Below, piece by piece: positions 1 through 8,404 of a stretch of DNA of 64,000 nucleotides (position 1 is the first letter of the stretch; every line of letters starts with the position of its first letter). The stretch is from NCBI GenBank assembly GCA_029027985.1, contig CP119076.1:3098422-3162421 (forward strand), in the 5' to 3' direction. The stretch is from Klebsiella aerogenes. GTDB lineage: Bacteria; Pseudomonadota; Gammaproteobacteria; Enterobacterales; Enterobacteriaceae. The notes under the pieces were generated by a model. It made no database searches. It was not told the DNA's origin and was given only the letters and a program-made list of their open reading frames with translations. Position numbers and translations under genes: made by a program.

Positions 1-813
1 GATGAAACCCGCGACACCAATAACCAGCAGGACCAGGGTCACCGTTGCGGCATCCACCCGCGTCACCGTCTCAAGGAAAGGCCTGATGTAGGTAAAGAGC
101 GTGAATTGCCCCATAAAGAAGATCCCCACACCCAGCATGCCCAGCGTGACCATCCGGCGACGAAACAACGTGAAAACGTTGCGGGAAGCTGCCGCCTGAC
201 GGGTGACCGACATGGAAGGCAGACTGAGTAATTGCCAGACAAACGCGATGATGGCGACCGGCACCAGGCAGAAGAAGGCGCCCCGCCAGCCAACCACCGA
301 TCCGAGCCAGCTGCCCAGGGGGGCAGCCACGACGGTAGCCAGAGCATTGCCGCTGTTGAAAATAGCCAGCGCCAGCGGAACACGATGCACCGGGACCAGA
401 CGCATTGCCGTCGCGGCCGACATCGACCAGAACCCGCCGACCACAATGCCAATCAGGGCCCTGCCCGCCATATAGGTCAGGTAATTGGGTGCCATCGCAA
501 TAACAGCACCGGAAATTGCCATAATGCAGGTCAGGCCGAGCAGCAGCGTTTTCCGGTTAAGCGTGCCTGCCAGCACGGAAATAAACAGGCTGGTTACCAC
601 TGCAAATGCCCCGGAAATGGCGATGCTCTGTCCGGCCATGCCTTCGGTGACACGAAGGGTCTGCGCCATCGGTGTCAGCAGGCTTACCGGCATAAATTCA
701 GAAGCGATCAGGGCGAAGACGCACAGCGTCATGGCAAAGACACCACTCCAGTGCGCAGGGTGTTTCCCGCTAGCGGGGATTTTTTTTCTGTTCTCGTCTG
801 TCTTATTACTCAT
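1..813 (-). CDS. MFS efflux transporter, NepI-like (3' end beyond window)
   Basis: Inner-membrane drug/metabolite:proton antiporter of the major facilitator superfamily. The minus frame is open from the ATG at 813 to base 1 (271 codons) and runs off the window. A hydrophilic N-terminus of about 20 residues is followed by repeated hydrophobic helices; the segment SEFMPVSLLTPMAQ and the later GGFWSMSAATAMRLVP and SLPSM stretches closely resemble E. coli NepI, the purine ribonucleoside exporter. The ribosome-binding site is weak. The next gene upstream is an exported cyclophilin-fold protein, with a LysR regulator divergent from it. The substrate is not fixed by sequence; YdhP/AraJ-type sugar or drug exporters are the alternatives. 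Confidence 0.85.
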   Translation of the reverse strand, partial: MSNKTDENRKKIPASGKHPAHWSGVFAMTLCVFALIASEFMPVSLLTPMAQTLRVTEGMAGQSIAISGAFAVVTSLFISVLAGTLNRKTLLLGLTCIMAISGAVIAMAPNYLTYMAGRALIGIVVGGFWSMSAATAMRLVPVHRVPLALAIFNSGNALATVVAAPLGSWLGSVVGWRGAFFCLVPVAIIAFVWQLLSLPSMSVTRQAAASRNVFTLFRRRMVTLGMLGVGIFFMGQFTLFTYIRPFLETVTRVDAATVTLVLLVIGVAGFI

Positions 814-944
814 TCAGGGATTTCTTTTCAGTAGCTAACATAAGTCTGCGCCCCGGAGCCTTCAGCGCTGCAGGAAGAGCTGAAACGGCATACGGGGACG
901 GGACGGGATAAGAGGGATAATCGCGGTGCGGAAGGTGCTGCGGG

Positions 945-1430
945 TCAGTTGGCTACCCTGATCTGCACCGCAAGAGGTCCGTGGCGCTGCAGGACCGGCA
1001 GTCCGGAATCCACTTTCCCTAACGGGATCAGTGAACGGGCGTAAGCCCTGCCCCGGGCAAAAATCGCCAGGTTGCCCCAGGGCGCGTAGTAAGTGATATC
1101 TCCGGCTTCCGGCGTCATGCCGCCCGGTGCCTGCACCGTGGAAAGCCTGCGCGGCAGGCCGCTTATACGCTCAATATCGTCATAGTCTTCCAGCGTCATG
1201 CTGAGGGGAAGCAAAGACGCAAAGTCCCGGCCTGTCGGCGTATCAAAGAGGGTGGCGGTGGCGGTTTCTCCCTCCACAATGATCTCAATTTTCATAAGCG
1301 TCTCCTGCGCCACTCCCCGCTCGTTGTCACCCGCCATAGCGGACTGCGTGACGAAAAGCAGGCCGGCAAGGAGCAGCAGTGATGTTCTGCGGTAAGCGTT
1401 TTGCATAAGGGTTAGCGTTGACTTTTTCAT
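945..1430 (-). CDS. exported cyclophilin-like fold protein
   Basis: 161 residues. An N-terminal signal peptide (KKS start, hydrophobic LLLLAGLLFVTQ core, cleavage after AMA near residue 33) indicates export. The remainder (MKIEIIVEG..., SLLPLSMTLEDYDDIERI, then a GDITYYAPWGNLAIF motif and a GKVDSG tail) matches the small bacterial cyclophilin-like domain family, which keeps the barrel fold but is not known to be a prolyl isomerase. It lies upstream of the NepI-like transporter on the same strand with a 131-bp gap, and divergent from a LysR gene. The biochemical function is unknown; the family call rests on the conserved YY(A/S)PWGN(L/I)A(I/L)F block. Confidence 0.75.
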   Translation of the reverse strand: MKKSTLTLMQNAYRRTSLLLLAGLLFVTQSAMAGDNERGVAQETLMKIEIIVEGETATATLFDTPTGRDFASLLPLSMTLEDYDDIERISGLPRRLSTVQAPGGMTPEAGDITYYAPWGNLAIFARGRAYARSLIPLGKVDSGLPVLQRHGPLAVQIRVAN

Positions 1431-1522
1431 CGCATTATTGTTACCAATATGCAGCGGGTTAACTAGCTAATGAATACTTAATACCCTTATAAGTAAAATT
1501 TATAAATGGACCGGAAACGAGC

Positions 1523-2422
1523 ATGGCCAGACGCAATCTCAACGACTTACTCTCTTTCGTCACTGTGGCGCGTGAGGGCAGCTTTACGCGCGCTGCCGCC
1601 CAGCTCGGCGTGACCCAGCCCGCACTGAGCCAGGCGATTTCCGGGCTGGAAGAACGGATGCAAATCCGCCTGCTGACAAGGACTACGCGCAGTGTGTCAG
1701 TGACGGCTGCCGGGGAGCGACTGCTGCAGTCTGTGGGCCATCGTATTGATGAGATTGAAGCCGAGCTGGACATGCTGACGGCACTGCGTGATAAACCTGC
1801 GGGGACCGTCCGTATTACCTGTGGACCCAATGTCCTGAAGACCACGCTGCTGCCAAAGCTGACGCCACTGTTACGCGAATATCCTGATATTCATATTGAG
1901 TTTGATGCCAACCACGGGTTCCGGGATATCGTGGCGGATCGTTTTGATGCCGGCGTGCGGCTCGGAGACACTATCGACAAAGATATGATAGCCATACCCA
2001 TTGGCCCGAAACTGCGCATGGCGGCTGTAGCTTCCCCTGAGTATTTCGCCCGGTGCGCCGCCCCTCAGACGCCACGCGATCTGATGCAACACTGCTGTAT
2101 TAATGAGCGCATGGTTCAATCGGGGAAAATTTACGCCTGGGAGTTTGAGCAGGAAAACGGCAAATTTCACGTTCGGGTTGAAGGACAGTTGACGTTTAAT
2201 ACATCGGAACACGTCGTTGATGCAGCCCTTGCCGGACTGGGGATTGCCTTTTTACCTGAAGAGGAGTTCGGCACACATCTGCGGGAAGGAAAACTGATCC
2301 GGGTGCTTGAAGATTGGTGCAGGCCTTTTCCCGGCTACTATCTTTATTACCCCAGCCGTAAACAGCCTTCTCCAGCGTTTTCACTCGTTGTGGATGCGTT
2401 GCGTATTAACCGGAAAATGTAA
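1523..2422 (+). CDS. LysR-family transcriptional regulator
   Basis: 299 residues. The N-terminal winged helix-turn-helix (LNDLLSFVTVAREGSFTRAA then LGVTQPALSQAISGLEERM, residues about 4-60) is canonical LysR, followed by a periplasmic-binding-protein-like effector domain (about 90-295). The ATG at 1523 has a GGAAACGAG stretch just upstream. It diverges from the cyclophilin-like gene and the NepI-like exporter across a 92-bp AT-rich gap, so by the usual LysR layout it probably controls them. The inducer is unknown. The HTH type (RTTRSVSVTAAGE) is that of the large Dsd/AaeR-like group found beside transporters. Confidence 0.9.
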   Translation: MARRNLNDLLSFVTVAREGSFTRAAAQLGVTQPALSQAISGLEERMQIRLLTRTTRSVSVTAAGERLLQSVGHRIDEIEAELDMLTALRDKPAGTVRITCGPNVLKTTLLPKLTPLLREYPDIHIEFDANHGFRDIVADRFDAGVRLGDTIDKDMIAIPIGPKLRMAAVASPEYFARCAAPQTPRDLMQHCCINERMVQSGKIYAWEFEQENGKFHVRVEGQLTFNTSEHVVDAALAGLGIAFLPEEEFGTHLREGKLIRVLEDWCRPFPGYYLYYPSRKQPSPAFSLVVDALRINRKM

Positions 2423-2577
2423 CACTGAATTATCGGGCCGATATTTCAAGAACGGACGTGAACGCCCACTCCTGGCGCAGAGCGGTCATCTGAGCTTTTG
2501 CCCTACCCCGGACATCTTAACTTAGCCTTGGCATGCAGTGTAGTAGCTAAATTGAGATATCTGTCCCTGACCAATAG

Positions 2578-2835
2578 ACATGTCCGCGCTACAGTCTCAC
2601 CACCGCGCTCACTGCTCTGCGCACCACCGGCGGGGTATCGCATCGGATGCTCACATTGCCCCTGCGCGGCCTCGAACGTGATGGCTTGGTCACAGAACGA
2701 TGTACCTGACGATCCCCCCCTAAGGTTGAATACGAACTAACCGACCTGGGGCGCTCGCTAATCGAATCGTTGATGACGCTATCTGCCTTTAGCCTTACCA
2801 TACAATATTTTCCGTTTCCCAACCGGATCCCATAG
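2578..2835 (+). pseudogene. HxlR-family (MarR-like) regulator remnant
   Basis: The frame running to the TAG at 2833-2835 reads GGVSHRMLTLPLRGLERDGL...T, then an in-frame TGA at 2707-2709, then PPKVEYELTDLGRSLIESLM. This is the recognition helix and wing of an HxlR-type winged-helix regulator; the TGA falls in the beta-wing. The N-terminal third, with the usual cysteine and helix 1, is missing, and a stop lies just upstream at 2575. It is therefore a truncated, nonsense-broken fragment. It begins the scarred region that leads up to the flagellar cluster. Identity rests on the strongly conserved MLTxxLRxLERDGLV and VEYELTxLGRSL motifs. Confidence 0.75.
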
Positions 2836-3569
2836 TGGATAATAACCCCCATTATCTTTTACATGACCAAACTCAAATGCTCAGCAATTCAGATATCATT
2901 ACAAAAATACAGGCTGACAATCTGTTAGCCGTACGTCTTGAAAAAGCGCTGGGAGGCGTAAAAGATTCCATTCTTGACCAGGCGCGCCGTATGCAACTCG
3001 GAGTCAGACGCCTCACGTACTACTCTTCTTGTTTTACAGACAACTATCGAGATGTGTGTACCGCGCAGAAAACCGAAGATGTGCGATTTATGGAAGGCCT
3101 CACTCAACTGGTAAAACAACACAATATTGTCACCAGAATGTTTAAAATATACGTGAATCAGCTGCTGCAGGGACTGACACCTGAACGCATCCGCCACATC
3201 CAAAAGATTCTGATTGGCAAGGGGGCTACAATTGCTTCAGGGTCGATGACAAACCAGGCACTGGCCTATGCCATAGTAGCTGCGGTGAGCTATAGCTTTG
3301 GGATCAGGGTGGGGGCAAATACAAAACTAGCCAAAATAGGCGCGGCCGCGGTAACTATAGTCAGTTATTACGGATACGTACAAGAAGCCGCAGATTCAGC
3401 AAACCGGCTAAAATCTCGGCATCCCCGCTATTACTACGCATTGTATGCCGAAAAACTGGAAATGCTTTATTTCATTATTGAGCCCGTTATCAGCAGAACC
3501 GAACTGAGCTTACTCCCACCGACATCAGACAATGACATTGCTGACACCATTATACGGATTATCAGATGA
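2835..3569 (+). CDS. uncharacterised protein with paired hydrophobic segments
   Basis: 244 codons from a GTG at 2835; an ATG at 2878 (MLSNSD) is an equally plausible start, neither with a strong ribosome-binding site. I do not recognise the family. Visible features: a helical, charged first half; then a hydrophobic pair at about residues 140-155 (ALAYAIVAAVSYSFG) and 165-180 (AKIGAAAVTIVSYYG); then an aromatic, tyrosine-rich segment (RYYYALYAEKLEMLYFIIEP). The stop overlaps the start of the next gene by four bases (ATGA), implying translational coupling. A toxin with a hairpin of membrane helices plus a tiny membrane partner would fit, but that is inference. Its base composition is lower in GC than the flagellar block. 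Confidence 0.5.
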   Translation: MDNNPHYLLHDQTQMLSNSDIITKIQADNLLAVRLEKALGGVKDSILDQARRMQLGVRRLTYYSSCFTDNYRDVCTAQKTEDVRFMEGLTQLVKQHNIVTRMFKIYVNQLLQGLTPERIRHIQKILIGKGATIASGSMTNQALAYAIVAAVSYSFGIRVGANTKLAKIGAAAVTIVSYYGYVQEAADSANRLKSRHPRYYYALYAEKLEMLYFIIEPVISRTELSLLPPTSDNDIADTIIRIIR

Positions 3570-3748
3570 GTGAATTTTTTAAGAAATGGCTGCATACCCA
3601 ACTGAAATATTTTGCCAGCACCCTGATACCTGTGCTGCTCATTCTGGGATTCGGAATGCTGGCAGTAACATTCTGGCCTTCTTTTGCCTGGGGATCGACA
3701 GCGATATTCGCAGTTATCGTAATTGCCGTTACCTTCTGGTTGGTTTGA
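3566..3748 (+). CDS. small two-helix membrane protein coupled to the upstream gene
   Basis: 60 residues. After a basic start (SEFFKKWLHTQLKYF) there are two hydrophobic stretches, about 17-37 (STLIPVLLILGFGMLAV) and 43-59 (STAIFAVIVIAVTFWLV), so it should be an inner-membrane hairpin protein. It starts inside the stop of the 244-codon gene (ATGA overlap). Immunity proteins against pore-forming toxins are often small polytopic membrane proteins encoded this way; that role is a guess from layout only. No family recognised. Confidence 0.5.
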   Translation: MSEFFKKWLHTQLKYFASTLIPVLLILGFGMLAVTFWPSFAWGSTAIFAVIVIAVTFWLV

Positions 3749-4362
3749 AATATTTACCATGATATCCGTTGCTCGTACCTGAAAAGAAAAACCGAAAGCC
3801 GATGAGGCACGAGGGGATCACTACAGAATACCACCGACCCATCAGGTCAGGCTGCGGAAAACAGGCACCCAGTGGGTCAGCGAATGCGGCCTGCATTTCA
3901 GAACTGGCTGACAAAGCGCCGTGAATGGTTTGCGGCACATGGCAGCTTACCGGGTGAACAAAAAGCATGGTCAGGCGCCTGGTCTGGTTATGGCTGGCCG
4001 GGTCGGTCAGCCCCTCTTAAATTAGCAGTGTTCAGCGCCACCGCCAGGGCGATTCATCTGAGTGAGCTTGCGTTATCTCCGGTAACAGTCAACTTTCTAT
4101 TTGACCGGAAATTCCGGCATGGCCAGCGCCGTAGGATCGTCAGCAGCATTCCACTGCCACTATCAGTCATGACCATATTCCTGATCGTAATACGCAATTT
4201 TTCCTTTTTTCCGTTGCAGGTACTCAGCTGTATTCAGAGGTCAGTTTGGATATCGAAAATTATCGTACGCTAAGGTTATTTTTTGTACACCTGAGTTGTA
4301 ATAAGGGAGTCAACTCCGTTGACGGACAGCTTTGAGCGAAAAGCAGACGTGCCATAATCTTA
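3749..4362. other. 614-bp gap without a supportable gene
   Basis: A 133-codon plus-strand frame exists at 3872-4273, but it has no clear ribosome-binding site, its second half has unlike composition and I cannot match it to any family. The stretch sits in the scarred zone between the unknown gene pair and the GNAT gene and is probably residue of past rearrangements. No palindromes or repeats of note were seen. Confidence 0.5.
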
Positions 4363-4911
4363 TCAACCAACCTTTCGAGCATTCCATTCGTCACGGGTGA
4401 TTTCCCAGAGTTCAGAATCCAACAGTCCGCTTACATACTCTTTCTTTTCAATCCTGATGAGTCGCATGCCACTGCTCTGTGAAATACGTTTGGAACGGTT
4501 ATTGAGAACTGCTTTCGGCGCACGCAACACCGTCTTATTTAAGGAATTAAACCAATAATCTGTAGCTGCATTACAGGCCTCACGCATAAAGCCTTTGCCC
4601 TGATACTCCGGAGCTAACCAAAATCCCCGGTTATTATCCTCAACATCATACAGACAGATTAAACCTATCAGGTTGTCAGGCGTTTCACGATGTCTGATAG
4701 TCCAGAACCAAGCGATTCCATTTGCTATATCAGGCAAAGCAACGTTATTGACATAATTCTCGGCGCCATTATCCGGATAGGGCCATGGTACTGATGAGAC
4801 CATGTACCGAACAATCTCCCAGCGAGGATAAAGTATCTGAATTTGTGAGGCATCTTCTGAGGATAATGGTTTTAACAGTAAGCGTTCTGTATAGAGTATA
4901 GGTATTGGCAT
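4363..4911 (-). CDS. GNAT-family N-acetyltransferase (RimJ/RimL type)
   Basis: 182 residues. The opening TERLLLKPLSSEDA is the classic first strand of the Acetyltransf_3 (RimJ/RimL/SpeG-like) group. The acetyl-CoA binding loop is visible as WLAPEYQGKGFMREA (about residues 98-112), and NxxSKRISQSSGM supplies the later NxxSxRVxEKxGF-like element. Such enzymes transfer acetyl from acetyl-CoA to an amine on a protein, antibiotic or small molecule; the target cannot be read from sequence. It is isolated, with scarred DNA on both sides. Confidence 0.8.
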   Translation of the reverse strand: MPIPILYTERLLLKPLSSEDASQIQILYPRWEIVRYMVSSVPWPYPDNGAENYVNNVALPDIANGIAWFWTIRHRETPDNLIGLICLYDVEDNNRGFWLAPEYQGKGFMREACNAATDYWFNSLNKTVLRAPKAVLNNRSKRISQSSGMRLIRIEKKEYVSGLLDSELWEITRDEWNARKVG

Positions 4912-5055
4912 CCACGCTTTTCCTTCCCGAGATTAATGTCTATTACTGTTTAAGCCATTAAATAGCTATCTCAATGTATCGTGATGTACAGAAAACATCC
5001 ATACAATTGGAGGGGCAGTTTTTGGCACGGGGCTGCTGTTGCAGCCCTGACAACC

Positions 5056-5664
5056 TTAGACTTCAATTGATTCAGAGATCTCTAACACGTCATCGACTTC
5101 AATGCCCAGCTAACGGACTGTGCTTTCCAGTTTCTTATGACCCAACAGAAGTTGGATCACCTGGAGATTCTTGGTTTTCTTGTAGATCGGGTAAGGTTTT
5201 GTTCTTCTCATGTAATGTGTGCTGTAAAGCGAATCTTCGAAACCAAGCTTTTCTACCCACCCACGGAATATTCGGTTGTATTGCCGGGTTTAAATGTGCT
5301 GATTAGTTCCGACCCGAGACCGAAACAAGAAGTCTTTACTATGCAAATTGCCAAGCTTTATCAATGCAGCAACAGCTTCTCTTGTCCCTTTGCTTATCTC
5401 AAATTGCACAGGGCTAACGGTTTTCTGTTGCAACACCGTTGCTTTGCTTAAAACAGAGTTATCATATGCAACATCAGATACTTTGAGTTTGGCTAGGTCA
5501 CAACCTCGTAGCTTACTGTCCAAAGCCATGTTGAACAGAGCAAGATCGCGTGTTTTACCTTCCAGCTCAAGTCGAATCCGGCTCCCCCAGATATGAGATA
5601 TCTGAAGCGGCCTTTTTTGACCGATGATACGGTCTTTGTTCCACGGCGACGTGTTCATACTCAA
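5056..5664 (-). pseudogene. tyrosine recombinase/integrase, inactivated by two nonsense codons
   Basis: A single frame of 203 codons from the ATG at 5664 to the TAA at 5056-5058 encodes a short tyrosine recombinase of about 200 residues, of the kind common on enterobacterial plasmids and islands. Recognisable blocks: GKTRDLALFNMALDSKLRGC, DVA and the box II HxxR as THYMRRTKP, then LLGHKKLESTVR. The frame is cut by TAA at 5290-5292 and by TAG at 5110-5112. The second stop replaces the codon after STVR, where the family has the catalytic tyrosine (STVRYLGI). No frameshift is needed to read through. The gene is therefore dead, a relic of the element that carried the neighbouring nuclease genes. 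Confidence 0.85.
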
Positions 5665-5732
5665 ATCTCCTGCAATGTGGGAGATTGGTTGTCCCTTATG
5701 AGCGAGGAAGAGACGTTACTGGATTAAGTGCA

Positions 5733-6782
5733 TTAATCGTCATTATGTTTCTCACTCCAATATTGCCGATGATTTAGCAAATGGGTGATTAACGGCCAGT
5801 CTTTCTTATCTTTTGGTAATCTTAGGTTTCTTCCATCTAACTCTGCATATTCCGTCCCAGCTAGCTGTTCTGATATCCTTATTTTGAATTCACTATCAAT
5901 CCAGAGCAAACCACGATCAAATAAAGTATGAATATCTGTTTTCAATAATAAACCATGTTGGGCGCGGGTATGCCAGGAACCGGCATAAGGAGTTATATGA
6001 GCAGCCTCTAGTAACACCAGGATAGAACAATCTGTTACCGCACATCTGCCGTCATAAGCTTCAATGAGTTTTCGTCTAAATGCGGGTTGTCCTTCCCGAA
6101 CAATAACTTCACGCAGAGCCTTTAGACGGATGTCACCTTCATCCTCCGGGAATTCCGTGAATAATTCATCCCTCGCTTCAAGTACTAACCGATCATATGG
6201 CCTTGGTATAGCAATCTGAACTGGCGTTCTACCATCGTCGCCAATATCCCATGTCCCGTGCAGTTCTTGGACATACAGTTCATACCGTGTATTTCGTAGG
6301 TTTCCTGTACGAAACAACACGTCGTATGGGTTACCCTGGTCAGTACGAGCGCTTTTGCGGCTACCAAGATATCGATACCGTGAATTGCTATTAACAGTTA
6401 ATGCATCCAGTTGAATGCGAATCTCGGTTTCTTTCAGAGTGGCGTTGCTGTTACGGATCCACTTAACAATATTTGCAGCAGAGGCGGAACCGAGTTGTGT
6501 CACGGCATACCATACACGTAGATATTGTGGATAGTGCATTTCTTCAGGGATGATACCTGGCTCACTAGCAACATATGTTGAGAAATTATGATGGCGCATC
6601 CACTCCCCCCATTGGCGAGAATGTGTACTAATACCTATGCGATGTGGTTCGCGTTTGCCAATTTCGTCATTAAATTCCTGTCGTGAGGGGGCTCGTCCTA
6701 GTTTCTCATAGAGTTCATCACAACACTCCCATACAGCTCGTACCAACTCACCTTGTGGATATCCATCTTTGCTAAGATTCAA
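5733..6782 (-). CDS. HNH endonuclease-domain protein
   Basis: 349 residues from a TTG start (6782) with GGAG seven bases upstream. The first 250 residues are mixed and unassigned (a homing or DNA-binding part, including PSRQEFNDEIGKREPHRIG). The C-terminal quarter is an HNH_2-type nuclease: YDGRCAVTDC (about 249-258), EAAHITPYA (catalytic His), then HGLLLKTDIHTLFDRGLLWID with the final His/Asp. This type is often encoded in restriction or defence islands. Neighbours on both sides are broken (recombinase, DpnII-like nuclease), so the gene is a lone survivor of an island. Substrate and partner are unknown. Confidence 0.8.
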   Translation of the reverse strand: MNLSKDGYPQGELVRAVWECCDELYEKLGRAPSRQEFNDEIGKREPHRIGISTHSRQWGEWMRHHNFSTYVASEPGIIPEEMHYPQYLRVWYAVTQLGSASAANIVKWIRNSNATLKETEIRIQLDALTVNSNSRYRYLGSRKSARTDQGNPYDVLFRTGNLRNTRYELYVQELHGTWDIGDDGRTPVQIAIPRPYDRLVLEARDELFTEFPEDEGDIRLKALREVIVREGQPAFRRKLIEAYDGRCAVTDCSILVLLEAAHITPYAGSWHTRAQHGLLLKTDIHTLFDRGLLWIDSEFKIRISEQLAGTEYAELDGRNLRLPKDKKDWPLITHLLNHRQYWSEKHNDD

Positions 6783-6923
6783 AAGTATTCTCCGTCAATG
6801 AACATATCTTGAAATGAGTGATATCCAACTCTGACATATAATCCGCAACAATTCATCAGGCTTCTGTGAGCAAGAGGACGACTAACCGACTCAGTGCTAA
6901 CCTATAAATCTTGATTAAGATCA

Positions 6924-7312
6924 CTAAAGAATAAAAACTTTAACGATTATTTCACCGTCTTTAGAGGCTCTTTTCCCTTCAAGATCTGATTTAATCCCTT
7001 CTGAATTCGTAATGAACTTGTTTGGATCATAGATCACACACCATAGATTCTTGCAGTCCCAATGACGTCGGTAATGCTCAATATCAATAATGAGTTCATC
7101 ACCTATTTTTTTGCATGATGCCGATCACGTACAATTTTTGTTTCCAGCACCAATTTATGTGCAGGCAACAAAAAATCCATTCGCGTGCTTGAACCTGCAT
7201 AGCTTGGGGTAAATTCTTCAGGGCGGATATTCAAATTTCTAAAGACTAACTCTCTATGGCATAAGCAACTTCCGCTTTTGGCACGTAGCCGCCATGCCCT
7301 CACAACCAACAT
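6924..7312 (-). pseudogene. DpnII/MboI-type PD-(D/E)XK nuclease domain, frameshifted
   Basis: Reading minus from 7312, the frame gives IRPEEFTPSYAGSSTRMDFL and LVLETKIVRDRHHAKK, then hits a stop inside a run of seven A (plus-strand T at 7106-7112). Adding one A restores GDELIIDIEHYRRHWDCKNL and YDPNKFITNSEGIKSDL, ending at the TAG at 6924-6926. The SRMDFLL...ETK pattern is the PD-(D/E)XK core of the DpnII/MboI-like domain, which normally forms the C-terminal part of a larger nuclease or defence protein. The N-terminal part is missing. It directly abuts the flagellar cluster, marking its left edge. Confidence 0.7.
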
Positions 7313-7345
7313 TCCCCCCTAACACGCTATCCACCGCCGCCCACA

Positions 7346-7397
7346 AACAAAAAAAGGCACGTCACCCGAATATGCAGAGAGAACGGGATGACGTGCC
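7346..7397 (-). terminator. rho-independent terminator after flgL
   Basis: The inverted repeat GGCACGTCA/TGACGTGCC is extended by CCCG/CGGG. Read on the minus strand, the stem is followed by a T-rich run (TTTTTTTG). It lies just past the flgL stop and would end the flgB-to-flgL transcript. Confidence 0.85.
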
Positions 7398-7423
7398 AAG
7401 GTGTTAAAACGGGAATATTATTG

Positions 7424-8383
7424 TTATCGATTCATCTGGAACAACGACATGCCCTGCATATCGCCGAAGGTTTTATAGGATGCCTGCAGCGCGGCCTGCT
7501 GCATAAAATACGAGGAGATCGACTCCGCCAGATCGGCGTCGGTCAGGGCGCTCATCTGCACCTCGTTGGTCATATCGCGCTCTTTGCCGATACTATCCAG
7601 CTGATCCATCTCCTGCAACTGGTTCCCCAGCTCCGCGCGCACGCTCAGCACCTTATTGTAGGAGTTATCGAGCCCGCGATTCGCCTTCGCCAGCGCATCG
7701 TTCACCTGCTGTTTGACGTCGTCATCGGCCCCCTGCTGCGGCGTTCTCAACGCTTCCAGCGCAATATCGATACTGGCGAACACATCGGCGACCGGATCGC
7801 TGCCATCCGGCTCTGGCTTCGGATTGCTGGTCAGCGCCATAAATACCGCATTGCCGGTGTGACCGATAGTCATGGTGCGGTTGGCATCAACCTTCTGTTC
7901 CACGGTTTTATCGCCGCCCTGATAGCCGATCGTCCCGCCATTATCGACAAACGGCGGCTTATCGTTTTCGTAGCCGCCAAACAGATAACGCCCGTTGCCA
8001 TCAGTACTGTTGGCCTGGTTCAGCAACTGATCTTTAAGCCCCTGCAACTGCGTCGCCAGTGAATCGCGGTCGTTATCGCTCTCGGTGCCGCCAGCGTTAA
8101 CAATTAGCGCCTTGATATCAGAAATGGTCGAGGTCGCCCCGGAGAGCACCGTCTCTTCCATCGACACGCTCTGGCGGGCGAAGGTGCGGGCCAGCGTATA
8201 CTGGTTATTCTCCGCCTGCGACTGCGATAGCATCACCGCCCGCGATGCCGCTAACGGATCGTCGGAGGGATTAATCACCTTCTTGCCGGTGGAGAGCTGC
8301 TCGGCGGCCTTCATAAACAGCGACTGATTGCCGGTAATGCCGGTCATGTTCTGCTGGTACATCATGCTGGTGCTCATGCGCAT
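7424..8383 (-). CDS. flgL: FlgL, flagellar hook-filament junction protein
   Basis: 319 residues (Salmonella 317). HAP3 forms the second junction ring between hook (via FlgK) and flagellin. The N-terminus RMSTSMMYQQNMTGI and the C-terminal flagellin-like helix (ADLAESISSYFMQQAALQAS) are the two coiled-coil ends that pack with FlgK and FliC; both are intact. It is exported by the flagellar type III apparatus with FlgN as chaperone. It is last in the minus-strand flg run, 21 bp after flgK, with a terminator behind it, and is expressed from both the class 2 flgB operon and the sigma-28 promoter before flgK. Confidence 0.97.
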   Translation of the reverse strand: MRMSTSMMYQQNMTGITGNQSLFMKAAEQLSTGKKVINPSDDPLAASRAVMLSQSQAENNQYTLARTFARQSVSMEETVLSGATSTISDIKALIVNAGGTESDNDRDSLATQLQGLKDQLLNQANSTDGNGRYLFGGYENDKPPFVDNGGTIGYQGGDKTVEQKVDANRTMTIGHTGNAVFMALTSNPKPEPDGSDPVADVFASIDIALEALRTPQQGADDDVKQQVNDALAKANRGLDNSYNKVLSVRAELGNQLQEMDQLDSIGKERDMTNEVQMSALTDADLAESISSYFMQQAALQASYKTFGDMQGMSLFQMNR

Positions 8384-8404
8384 GCTATCAATTCCCTAAT
8401 ACAA

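Noticed and set aside
203-838. Plus-strand frames of 90-200 codons over the first 840 bases
   Set aside because: Antisense to the NepI-like transporter, whose helices and motifs read clearly on the minus strand.
3872-4273. 133-codon plus-strand frame
   Set aside because: No recognisable family, no ribosome-binding site and inconsistent composition; reported only as an unexplained gap.
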